DNA of 64,000 nucleotides. Origin: Rhizomucor pusillus (lineage: Eukaryota; Mucoromycota; Mucoromycetes; Mucorales; Lichtheimiaceae). This document shows, in pieces, positions 1 to 9,767 of the stretch. The stretch spans positions 1 to 64,000 of the forward strand of contig FWWN02000490.1 in NCBI GenBank assembly GCA_900175165.2. Reading direction: 5' to 3'. The notes under the pieces were generated by a model. That model had not been told where the DNA came from. It was given only the letters and a program-made list of their open reading frames with translations, and made no database searches. The position numbers and the translations under genes were made by a program. The number at the start of each line of letters is the position of its first letter. The stretch's first letter is position 1.

Positions 1-381
1 AATGCTACTCTGCAGTTCATCAGCAGATGCCAGAGTGCCACTTTCGAGCGTGAGGGGAAAGCAAGCTCCTACGGTTGACGATGCGGCGATGTATCCGATG
101 AAACATACGATGAAAATGAAGTTTACGCTGCAGTTCTAGCGAAAAAATATATGGAGTAGACGAACACAACACCAAGCCATATTTTATGAACAAACCAATG
201 ATTCCTTTACTTATGCCCGCTTCTAAGCTTCTTCACCATGTTGTACTCCATGTATATGTCATGTATTAGATAAAGCAAGACCACGATCGAATACATTGAC
301 TATCTTTGTCAAATTCAAACCCAAAGTAAAGCCAAACTCTTTTACTCATATTGAGGATATGTAAATGTAAATCAGCGGCAT
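1..381. other. no gene identified
   Basis: No supported gene is visible here. A short plus-strand frame of about 46 codons runs from base 2 to about 136, and could be the tail of something cut by the window edge, but nothing in it resembles a known family. The rest is AT-rich with stops in all frames. Confidence 0.5.
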
Positions 382-1064
382 TTATTGTCTTCGATATTGA
401 ATTGATCGGATATTGGTGCGTTTATGCGATGCATTAGTTTCTTCGAATTCTTGTGATCGTTTCACGCCACGACCGCTCATGAGGAAGTTATAAACTGGGC
501 TTCGTCTGGCTTCCGCTGTGTTGCGTTGTGTTGACGAAGAACCTGCCGCTGGGCTGTTGAGTCGATCGAAAACGCTGGGTGACGAAGTATTGGAATGTTG
601 CGAGGTAGACAGTCTGCTGAAGACTGACGTATTGTTTGCATTTTTCTTGATGTTCGCTGAACCAGTAATGGTTATTCCCAAGGATCCTGTCGCTGGACCA
701 TTATTGCGTCGGTTGCGATTATTAGGAGATGATGCGTTCGCTTGCGGCGATGCTGATATTCTGTTGAGAATTGAATGTTCTCTATTGGCAGAGGCGCAGC
801 CTTTGATGGTCATTCCTTTGTTTCCTGCTACTGGACTGTCGTCATTTCGGTTTGGAACGCGTGAAGAGGAACTGTTAGAGGGTGAAGATGAAGATAGTCT
901 GTCGAGAATGGAAGCGTTCGTTGAATGTTCTTTGTTGGAACCACGGCCCCTGATTGTTACTTCCGTGGATTTCGTGGCCGAGCTGTTGTCATGAAACCTT
1001 TGGTTGCTAGGAGAGGATGAACTCGAAGGTGAGGATAATGACGATCTGTCGAGGATGGAGATTA
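382..1064 (-). pseudogene. Ser/Asn-rich tandem-repeat ORF, 5' end lost
   Basis: On the minus strand the frame ending at 382 is open back to about 1064, although the first ATG is only at 813. It encodes about four degenerate repeats of 40-50 residues. Each begins with a motif like S-[IV]-[LF]-x-R-[LI]-S (SILDR, SILNR, SVFSR, SVFDR), then a Ser/Asn-rich stretch, then a block ending in a form of TIxG. The C-terminus is basic (SGRGVKRS). The open frame stops where a reverse-transcriptase fragment begins on the other strand, so the 5' part was probably lost by insertion or rearrangement. I do not recognise the family. It may be a transposon-borne ORF or a low-complexity RNA-binding protein. The long plus-strand frame at 518-994 is read as its antisense shadow. 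Confidence 0.35.
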
Positions 1065-1065
1065 T

Positions 1066-1175
1066 GCTCTACGCGCCTACCGTATCTTTATCCGACCTAT
1101 CCTCGAATACGGCCTTGCTATCTCGGCTCTCATCCCGACACAAACAGTCCGAAACTGTACTGATGAACACCTAAG
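1066..1175 (+). mobile_element. LINE-type reverse transcriptase fragment
   Basis: The plus-strand frame from about 1069 reads AYRIFIRPILEYGLAI followed by SALIPTQ. The motif Y-x-x-F-I-R-P-x-L-E-Y-G is typical of the region just after the catalytic domain of non-LTR retrotransposon reverse transcriptases. Only about 35 codons are convincing, and the frame then loses resemblance. No endonuclease, catalytic YxDD motif or poly(A) tail is visible, so this is a dead scrap abutting the serine-rich ORF on one side and a Helitron relic on the other. Confidence 0.5.
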
Positions 1176-1228
1176 TGACGAAGAAGAGCAATCGCTTCAG
1201 CACCTTTGCTGTACTAGCAGTTCTCGAT

Positions 1229-2260
1229 CTAGACCGGTATATGTGAAAGGCAAGCCCATATACTTAAAGGTAGATACTGGGGAATGCATTCGTCGTAAAG
1301 GCGATAGGAGAGAGGCTGTGGTGAAGAGTCTATAATTGCATATTTTCCCGGATGCCACCGATAGACCGAACTTCGTGCATGGAGTTCTGCAGTTTGAAGG
1401 AGGGTTGAAATGTGTACTTGCGCAAATCCTGGCTGCTGCCCTTGCTCCGGTATCATAGGCCCAATACGATGCGATGCTCTGCCCACAATACGGAAAGGTA
1501 TAAGCACGTTGATAGAATTGGCAAGTGCTCGATCCAATGTAACACCAATAAATGAAAACGCAAAAACATTGTTGTACGCACGGACGTTATCCCGGAAATG
1601 TGCAATGGCATTGCTACTCGTCCAGAGTGTACGTAGTGGCTCAGGCGGTACCTCTGGCAAAGGAATCCGAACTTTGCCACTATTGCAGCATAATTTGAAA
1701 GTGGCGCTTTGTGCCGTTCTAGACACCTTTTCCCAGAGCCACCTTTTGGCACCACAATAAGTGCAATAAACACATGTGTGGGACAGTCTATGTCTACGCT
1801 CAACGATATCACTTACAGATACCATACTCTCCGAGAAGTTTACCAGTCTGGTAGCGGGAGGCTGGCCGATGATAATACCTGGCAATTGACCGCCATTGGG
1901 AGAATTGAAGTCGGTATATCCATTCTGCCAGTTGGCATCATTTCGAAATTGCATCGCTGAGGACTATTTTCAATATCTCAATGGTAAGGAGGGTATCTCA
2001 AAGTCTCACGCGCGTGTGCAAAACTATATACGCTACGTTGTTTGAACTCTGTTGTTAACGGCATTGAAGCTACTTCTAGGTTGTTCAGCAGCTGCACTAA
2101 AACGTGGGTTATGTGGGCACAGACGGCTGGTGCGTCTCTGATGATCAATTCGCCCGCAACTGCTACAGGAACGCGCTGCTCTTTGCTCTCCTGGATTTTC
2201 TTGAACGAAATTCATGGTAGAAAAAGAAACAAAGGTAAAAATTGTTTTCTCACTGCCGCA
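1229..2260 (-). mobile_element. Helitron relic, N-terminal part of Rep/helicase
   Basis: Two minus-strand blocks in the same order look like the start of a Helitron replicase. The first (about 2219 to 2100) has a small zinc motif, CSSCGRIDHQRRTSRLCP. The second (1954 to about 1400) matches the Helitron-like N-terminal domain: CTYCGAKRWLWE, then CCNSGKVRIPLPEVPP, then a frame with NVRAYN, FAFSFIG and FRIVGRASHRIGP ending near PGFAQVHI. The similarity ends there. The expected HUH Rep nuclease and Pif1-like helicase are absent, so the copy is truncated, and the two blocks lie in different frames. The 3' side abuts the LINE fragment. Confidence 0.7.
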
Positions 2261-2305
2261 GCACAAGTTGTTCTGTTCTTGAAATGAACTGCGACACCTT
2301 CCCAA

Positions 2306-4016
2306 ATCTGCTTCACTAAAAGGGTGATTCTTTTTATAATATCTACTATGATGACAAGCGCTTTTTGCTCGCTACGCTCGCGCGCTTGGCGTGAAACCCG
2401 GTGCTGATTCGAGGCTGTGGAATAAACTCGCTTGTTGCCGATGATGATGGTGATGATGATGATGTTATAGCGAAGCTTATAACCGCAGCAGCTAGCAATA
2501 TCCAGAAACACTCAACAAGCACTGTATCAACGAGCACGCTCCGAAATTTTCGCTACCGCAGCAGTACCTTGTACAGCATAAAATAGCTCCCATTTCACTA
2601 GAGTAAATGGACAGAAACAGTTCTCTCTTCTTCCTTTATTTCTTCTTAGCAATTGCATCACTAGTTGACCTTGCTGAGCTAGAAAAGCGTGCACACTTTG
2701 TCTTCTTCTTCCTTCAAGTAGTAAGTATGTATCTATTTCCTTTGCCCCTTCCCTATCCCTTTTGCATTCAAGATGATGATCATAATTTGACCGACATCGT
2801 TTGACCGGCATTTCACCGCGCACGTCGCCCAGGAATGTCACTTGGAACAAACTTGTTTTTTTCTGATTCTTCATGCCCAATTTCTTTGCAATGCTTGTTC
2901 GAGTTACTTGTTACAAAACAGTGACGCTAATGTTCTCAAATGTTTATAGATTATTTTTCTATGAAATAAAACCCCAACTGGTACATCCAATTTTTTCGTA
3001 TATCCGTCTTTTTCGAGTGGGAATGCAAACATGGCTGCAGTGATTAAAATTTTCCAACTGAAATCATCTTGATGTTTTTCATTGCTACAAACTACTAATC
3101 CCAGATCTCTGAAACGGCTATCTTTCTTCCCAATTTTCTTTTTTTTTTCATATTTGATGAGAAATAGAGAGCTAAACTCGGGGTGATGTCTAGGTCATGG
3201 TGGTAAGGTAATAGAAACTTTTTAAATAAACATTCTATGTTTTTCTTCTTCCTGACGTCGTTCTTCCAAACAGTGCTTTTTTGATTGCGCTGACGCCGTT
3301 TGCTGATGCGGATTCCTGCTCCGTGTTGTCAGCGTCAGACCCGCTTAAGCCTGACCTGCATGCATAGAGCATGTCGAGCTCGTGTTGGAGCGCAATTGTA
3401 GCTGTCTGCGAGCGCTCGTTTGTGGACTTCTTCTTCATCATCATAGAAATAATCCTTATCATCACTAATGCGGGCCAAGGATTAAGGACCGAGCATTGAG
3501 TTTACCTTTCAATATTACATAAGCCTTTGTATTCCCGAAACTCGCAGTGTTTTTGCACGAAGCACATCGCGACGCCAGAAGCGCTCCAACAAAATCAGGA
3601 GATAAAGAGACGAAGGCTACTGTTATGGACTAGGGCGAAAATGCCGTGCGTCTGTGGTCCGCGCGCGACGCAGGAGGGCCAAGAATAAAGTTAGAAGTTA
3701 GATTTTAGATAGTATTCTCTCGAACATCGATTCAGGCGAGCGCCGGTCTGAATAAACCGGGAATTCGACGGTGCTATGCTTGCAGAAGCGAAGCGGATGC
3801 AAAACCGCCGGAGAATGGAGGTTTATGAAAGCCAAGCGAGTTTATCATTTAATGCGGATTTCACTGAAAACCTTTTTGGTAAGTGGGACGAGCGCAGCGA
3901 GCCAAGTTCGACCATTAAAGCACTTGTTGCTATAAATAAGGTTGTCTAGAGTATAACTCCCAAAATCACGTTTCTAGCTTTCCTCTGCTGTACTTCACAC
4001 CAAAGAGATGCTACCA
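2306..4016. other. no supported gene; degenerate transposon-like DNA
   Basis: No gene could be supported. Two minus-strand frames, 2527-2880 (117 codons) and 3235-3465 (76 codons), look mildly protein-like and end in basic residues, but neither shows a recognisable domain or a splice context. The stretch 3700-3900 has G+C-rich AGCGAAGCG-like words. A short word, ATAAACTCGCTTG, at about 2424 recurs inverted at about 3833, which suggests decayed repeat DNA. Confidence 0.35.
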
Positions 4017-4262
4017 TGGACAGATCAAAAAGAGACTGCAAGGAGTACTCTGGATATGAACACGGCAACTTTCGTCGAGTATGCTCGAAATGCAATCCCT
4101 GCGAACACGGTCGCTTAAAATTTGACTGTGCAGAATGACATCCTTGCGTTCACAAGAAAGGTGCCAAGAATTGCACAGAATATAACTCATGCGGGCACGG
4201 CTTTCGTAAGATTCGCTGCATGTCAGGATATCTTATATGCCTTAAGAGTGCGCCGCGAAGCC
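4017..4262 (+). pseudogene. Cys-His-Gly zinc-repeat ORF broken by a stop
   Basis: From the ATG at 4017 one plus-strand frame reads a Cys-rich repeat with a period of about 17 residues: CSKCNPCEHGRLKFDC, then CVHKKGAKNC, then CTEYNSCGHGFRKIRC. The pattern is roughly C-x2-C-x2-C-x-H-G-x5-C. Such CxHG repeats look like tandem small zinc sites. One in-frame TGA at about 4136 interrupts the array, and the frame ends at a TGA near 4262, just before a Helitron relic. I cannot name the family. Spacing is kept in most units although the stop is present, so decay is recent, or the TGA is a sequencing error. Confidence 0.45.
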
Positions 4263-4379
4263 TGTGAAGCCGGTCATATTTAAAGAAATAGGCGCAAGTT
4301 CTTTGATTCTGGATGACCTCCTATGTGCATTCTGCGATCCTAGCTCCGCACTTCTATCTCTATATTTGAAAAACCTTCT

Positions 4380-4640
4380 ACCATGAATTTCGTTCAAGAG
4401 AATCCAGGAGAACCAAGAGCAGCGCATTCCTGTAGAAGTTGTGGACGAACGGACCATCAGAGACACACCAGTGGTTGGTACCCACATAACCCACGTTTAA
4501 GTGGAACTGTTGAGCGAACCACTGGCTCCAATCCTGCCATAATATCTTCTGCCACCAATGGATACCAGATGCAGCAAATGCGGCCCTAAGACGTGGTCCT
4601 GGGAGAATTCTACTGGAAGCAATCGTTCTCCAGTATCGGA
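4380..4640 (+). mobile_element. second Helitron relic, opposite orientation
   Basis: Starting at 4383 the sequence repeats, nearly base for base, the minus-strand block at 2219-2100: MNFVQENPGE followed by SCRSCGRTDHQRHTS. About 60 bases further, in another frame, RCSKCGPKTWSWEN at about 4564-4606 resembles the CxxCG...WxWE start of the Helitron N-terminal domain, followed by a stop. It is therefore a second, more decayed copy of the same element, inverted with respect to the first, about 2.2 kb away. Confidence 0.5.
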
Positions 4641-5611
4641 CTAGTGTCGGGAAGCGTTCGATACGGCAACATGGACCTACAGCACCTTGAATGCACCATT
4701 GGCCGAGTAGGAGACGGCTATAGGTTGATCCAGTCATTGGCACCAAAAATTCTCGAGTCGGTAATATGCTACGACGAGAACTGGATCTTTGTGAAGCGAC
4801 AGGAGTTCTACGTTCGAAACAACAAAAATATCGACTATAGCGCATTGCTATCAAACCACGACCCGTACTATGAGGAACCTTGATACATCCTCAAAGAAAA
4901 GACAGAAATGAGAAACACTTGGTGGGTGCTGTCGCTCAGGTGGAGAGGCCTGGAGGTACTGACCACTAGTGGAATTTGCGATACATGTGGAAATCCAACG
5001 AGATACAACCCTTTCTGACGCCATCCGTGCCGCTGATCGCCCTGCCGAAAGGAAACATGGAGACCCGCAATATCCGATGCCCAGTTCACGCGAAATTTGT
5101 GTGCAGGGAACGTTTCTCTATGCGGGCAGTCAAGAACCAGTGAGCTGTATCTCTAGTCGCTTTGATGAGAAAGATTTCGTCAGCGAGCATCCTCTGCACA
5201 CCACATCGCAACCGCAATCTGTTGGCCTGGCGTTCTTTCTATCGGGGCGTATAGCAGCGCTGGATATGCTACGGAAGTGCAACTTCGTGCGGCGAGGTCC
5301 GGAGAGGAGGAAGGGGACAGCTCACATGATAAGGAAGGAGCTTGAAAAAGAGAAAGCGAGCCGCAAAGATGTGCATCTGGCGTTGTGTGTCGAGAAACTC
5401 TCCTCGGCCAAGAACTCAAAGCCGCTCAGCGTTCGAGTCGCAAGATGCCGTTAGGCTATATAAGTGAAGCTTGGCGGTCGTTGTCGGAGCCGTAATTTTC
5501 CTATTGTGCATAAAATGTCCATGCTCAACAAGCTACGTTTATTAATTGATAACAGGAAGCATCGAGAAAGAGACACAAGACTCCTTTTCTCTCTCTTTCT
5601 CTTTCCGTGAC
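4641..5611. other. no supported gene
   Basis: Open frames exist on the plus strand at 4593-4883 (96 codons) and 4969-5454 (161 codons), but neither shows a recognisable domain, intron signals or a convincing start. A GICDTCGNP motif near 4973 in another frame hints at more decayed zinc-motif DNA of Helitron type. I treat the stretch as transposon debris. Confidence 0.3.
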
Positions 5612-5945
5612 AGAATCGATGAAGACAATTAAGAAGGTAAACTGGAAGAATACTGCTCATTTTAATATACAAACTGACTGCTTGATGGTAGGATAAACCA
5701 TGTCTATGAACATCTCTCCATTGCTTCCTTTGCATATCAAGTCGAGGTTCTTTCATCATGTCTCTGATATCGGTGGATCTCCTCTGTTGTTCTCTTTTGC
5801 TTATGATTGTAATGACCCCCGGCGCAAATCGGTACCACTCCTCCGAAAATGCGATCCTTTTGGACGCATTTTTATACTTAACCAGCATTTGCCCGCAATC
5901 CCGACACAGTGACTGGTTCCCGCTCTTGCAGCGTGGAAGACAATG
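5612..5945. repeat. dispersed repeat, copy A (copy B at 17250-17670)
   Basis: This segment is repeated in the same orientation at 17250-17670 with about 85-90% identity by eye over about 300 bases. Copy B has about 70 extra bases after the equivalent of 5700. On the minus strand copy A is open and reads a zinc-like CRDCGQML followed by a basic region containing EEWYRFAPGVIT and ISKREQQRRS. Copy B keeps the same frame through that region, including a 3-base indel, so the repeat may descend from a coding element. No terminal repeats or known transposase motif were found. Confidence 0.55.
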
Positions 5946-7244
5946 CGAATACAGCTAGTCAAGAAGGATAAGAAAGATATTTTACATGGGGCAGCCCTAC
6001 TAAGTGTGATGCGAATTTCAAATATCAGCCGGAACTGGCATTCTAGAGCACCCGTAGTAAATCCCTTTAGGCATCCTGCCACCGCTCTCACAGCTGTCCT
6101 CCCGCGTAGCCGAAAATAACCCTCTACACAAGATCGTCTCTTTGCTTGGTCAAATCGACAGCCATATTGACTATAAACTCTAAACTCCACGAGAAAGAAG
6201 CAGGCACTTAAAATCCACAGCAGCCTCAATTCCGCATTATCGACTATTAACAAACGAACCATTACCAAGTTTATGCACGGAACTCAGTGAAGTATTTTTC
6301 TTCTGCTCCCTGCATATTTCATTTACAGTGTTCACCATTTTTATTCTATACCACATATACATTATTAAATTTTATATCCTCATCAACAAAAGTTTTCTTT
6401 GTTTGACGTGTAAGATACATATGTATGTAGACATCGAGACGAAGTGAAATACAGGTAATCCAATGCATTTCCGGGACCCTCAAAGCCCTTTAAATTTACC
6501 CGAAAAGCATGAGATACAGTGTGGAAGTGTTTTTGACTACACTTTCCAAAGGACTGCATTACCATCACATATAGTTGCTGTACCTGGCGAGCTTGATTAA
6601 ACTATATTTTGTACTAGTATAGCGATCGAATATTACGCTATCGATTACAGCTCAGTTTACAATATAATAGAAATGTAAGGTGTACATGTATATATTCAAT
6701 ATTACCAATTTGCAAATGTTGCAAATAAAAAATCAATGCGAATGGTGTTTCGGCTTGCATGAGATGTAGGGAAGCATCAGCGTGTTTACTAACTTGTATA
6801 CGAAAACTGGGTGCCCGAGTAAATCTTGTCTAGTTTATCACTTCATCATATGGCGATATTCATTTTATTAGGCTTTGTAAAAGATGGGATGTCAGCTGCA
6901 CACTGTATCAGCGCTTATCGAGGCTCTTTCCGACGAGACTGAACGAATTCCGAAAATGTCGCCAATACGTCCGTGACTTAATATGTTCGACAAGCTTAAA
7001 ACGAGATATGATCTCTGCCTCTGCTGTTGACATTGTTTCTCTGGAAATAAGTACTTGCAGACTTTATTGGTTGTTGGTGACACGTTCCCTGTTTATTGGC
7101 GCTGTTCCTTGAACCTTTTCTCCTTTCGTCGCACCTGTGTTTACCCGAAGAAAGAAAATGTCACCGGGGGTAGCAGACTCCGCCAAAAGTTTTTTTGTTT
7201 GCCCGGCCACGTCCCAATTTTTGATACTGCTCCTTCTTCCCGAC
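5946..7244. other. no gene seen; upstream of phosphate carrier
   Basis: The segment is AT-rich with only short ORFs (61-155 codons) lacking any domain resemblance. The last few hundred bases before 7245 presumably contain the promoter and 5' leader of the phosphate carrier gene, but no clear TATA element was recognised. Confidence 0.4.
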
Positions 7245-8495
7245 ATGTTCCCCTCTCAGGCTACATTAAAGAAGAACTTCTTCATTCCTTCTCCCGCTGC
7301 TGATGAGAAGAAGCCTACTGGCGTTGACCTCTACGCCCGTTTCGCCCTTGCTGGTGCCCTTGGCTGCGCCGTAAGTAACGCCACGAATGAAGGATGAAGA
7401 ATGGACTTGGACAGAGCAAAAGCTTAATGCAAATACAAATAGATTACCCACGGTGCCATGACTCCTGTCGACGTCGTTAAGACCAGAATCCAGTTGGAAC
7501 CTGAGAAGTACAACAGAGTAAGTAGAGCGCTACGATAAAGGCTGCCTAGCGACATAATTTAATAGTAATTTTGGTTGCTAGGGTATGATTGCTGGTTTCC
7601 GCCAGGTCGTCCAGGCCGAGGGTGCTGGTGCGTTGTTGACCGGTTTCGGTCCCACTGCTGCCGGTTACTTCTTGCAGGGTGCCTTCAAATTCGGTGGTTA
7701 CGAATTCTGGAAGAAGACCTTCATTGATATCGTTGGTGTCGACAAGGCCAGCGACAACCGCACCGCCATCTACTTGGGTGCTTCCGCCATTGCTGAATTC
7801 TTCGCCGACGTTGCCCTCTGCCCTCTTGAGGCTACTCGTATTCGTCTCGTCTCTCAACCCGACTTTGCCTCTGGCTTGGTCAGCGGTTTCGGCCGTCTTC
7901 TCAAGGAAGAGGGTGTCATCCGCGGTTTCTACTCTGGCTTCGGTCCTATCTTGTTCAAGCAGGTCCCTTACACCATGGCCAAGTTCGTCGTCTACGAAAT
8001 TGCTGCGTAAGTCTTGTTTGTTGTTGTTGTTGCTTTCTAACTCCACGTGAACGTTAAATTAATTATTTTTTTATGACTTACAGTGAGCAGATCTTGAACG
8101 CCTTGAACACTCCCAAGGACCAACTTGCTCCTTCCACCATGACTGCTGTCAACTTGGGTGCCGGTATCATTGCTGGTACAGCCGCTGCCATCATCTCTCA
8201 GCCTGCTGACACTCTCTTGTCCAAGATCAACAAGCAAAAGGGTGTTGAAGGCCAGTCCGTCACTTCCCGCCTCATCCAGATGTCCAAGCAACTCGGTGCC
8301 AAGGGTCTCTTCTTGGGTCTTGGACCAAGGCAAGTATAACGATATGGTAAAAGCAAAAGGATGTGTGTTCTAATGGAAATTTATAGAATTGTCATGGTTG
8401 CTACCCTTACTGCCGGCCAATTCGCCATCTACGGTGATATCAAGCGTATGCTCGGTGCCACCGGTGGCGTCGAAATCGCAAAGATCCAGAAATAG
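7245..8495 (+). CDS. MIR1: mitochondrial phosphate carrier (SLC25A3/Mir1 type)
   Basis: Inner-membrane carrier that brings inorganic phosphate into the mitochondrial matrix with protons for ATP synthesis. Exons 7245-7370, 7443-7517, 7582-8006, 8084-8329 and 8387-8495 join to 326 residues with all phases consistent. Three carrier repeats are visible, each with a PxD/E-type signature: [28 protein letters not shown] and [13 protein letters not shown]. The block [18 protein letters not shown] (here [17 protein letters not shown]) and [13 protein letters not shown] are characteristic of the phosphate carrier rather than other SLC25 members. The ATG at 7245 gives a short N-terminus ([13 protein letters not shown]) as expected. 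Intron 4 (8330-8386) starts with GC, not GT: only this donor keeps the frame into [12 protein letters not shown]. Confidence 0.93.
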
Positions 8496-9767
8496 ATTTT
8501 TTATCATAACAACCATAGTCATCGCGACGAAAACGTTTACATGCTCAAAGCTAGATTGTCATCTTGGTGATTATAATGAAAATAACAGTTGCCATGCAAA
8601 AGCAATATACAAGTATCTACATGCGAATCTCAAAATCACTTTGTATATGCTCGGGAAATTGGTACCCTCGTTTTTTCACCACTGAGCATGATTAACCTGT
8701 TTTTGATGTTTGAAAAGCTTATGAAGTTCGTGGACTTCACTCTGCAGCCGAAGTCATGGTAGATACTCGTATAAGGGCACCACTCGCCGATGACTTCTCT
8801 GTTATCCATCCTTTCGACGGTTAGGACGAAGCCGTCACGCATGGCATATTGAGCGTTCTCTCTCGCAGAACACCAACGTAAACTACTGAAATGATTATTT
8901 GTTTTAAGGCCATCAATATGGTCACGATGTTCCTTTCGCTGCTGTAGCCTTGCGGAGGAAGACCAATGCCACGATGCGATGTAACGTTCTAGTTCGTGGC
9001 ACGCCGCTATCATTGAGAAGGGTGACCGTGTTTTAACCATCAGGATTGATATACGCTGGCAGCAAATGCCCAGATGTATCCAGCCGGACATGATCTTCAT
9101 TCGAGACGTGATATCTTGGAAAGCATTCCCCATTTGGCAGATCAGCAACGGCTCGCCAAATTGCTTGCTCAATCTGTGGTGGGAGAACGCATGGTTATTC
9201 TCTGCGTTATTTACACCGGAGACGACGGCCAGTAGCCTGATTATTTCAAGGTGCTCCATATGATATCCATCATCTAGCCCTTGGGAATCGTTGCTGTCAA
9301 AATATCTTGTTCACGTGGTCGATTTATCCCAATTGCTCATTGAAATCAATAATCATGGCTGGCCATTGTTCTTCCTTCCATCGGCGTATTGTCGCGCAAA
9401 ATGACCTGTCGCTCGCCATATTTTAGCAGCATCATCAATCGCTTTTTGCTCTTGTTATCCGCGCGGCGACTGTATCTGTATTAACGCGTCGAAAGTGAAT
9501 CAATACGTATCCATTTTTGTCACATAATTATTCACACAAGACACATAGAAAGTCTATATCGCTACTGCAAATGCTCATTTGAGGAAGTTCAGCAGAGTTA
9601 AAGCGCGCCAGGAACAAGATTTCGTCACTGCTGCTCGTGGGTTGGTGCCAAGCAGAAGCTCCGCTTTCTCTACCGCGACTCACCCCGTAGCATTTGCACC
9701 TCGTCTGTAAACCAGTAGCCTAACATTTCCTTGTGGATTCCTGCTTTCTGATTCTAGAGCAAGCAAG
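8496..9767. other. intergenic; unplaced 207-codon minus frame
   Basis: A minus-strand open frame at 8636-9259 (207 codons, ATG at 9259) is the longest here. It has no recognisable domain and its composition (many Trp, Cys, His, Met) is not convincingly protein-like, so it is not called as a gene. A neighbouring frame also reads in a protein-like way for about 45 codons, as in decayed coding DNA. The last 150 bases lead into ARP3. Confidence 0.3.

Noticed and set aside
518..994. Plus-strand ORF of 158 codons
   Set aside because: Exact antisense of the Ser/Asn-rich repeat frame; its acidic/Leu composition is the mirror of Ser/Asn codons.
7546..8046. Minus-strand ORF of 166 codons
   Set aside because: Antisense to phosphate carrier exon 3.
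8331..8340. GT donor alternative (GTATAA) for phosphate carrier intron 4
   Set aside because: It shifts the next exon out of the conserved carrier frame; only the GC donor works.
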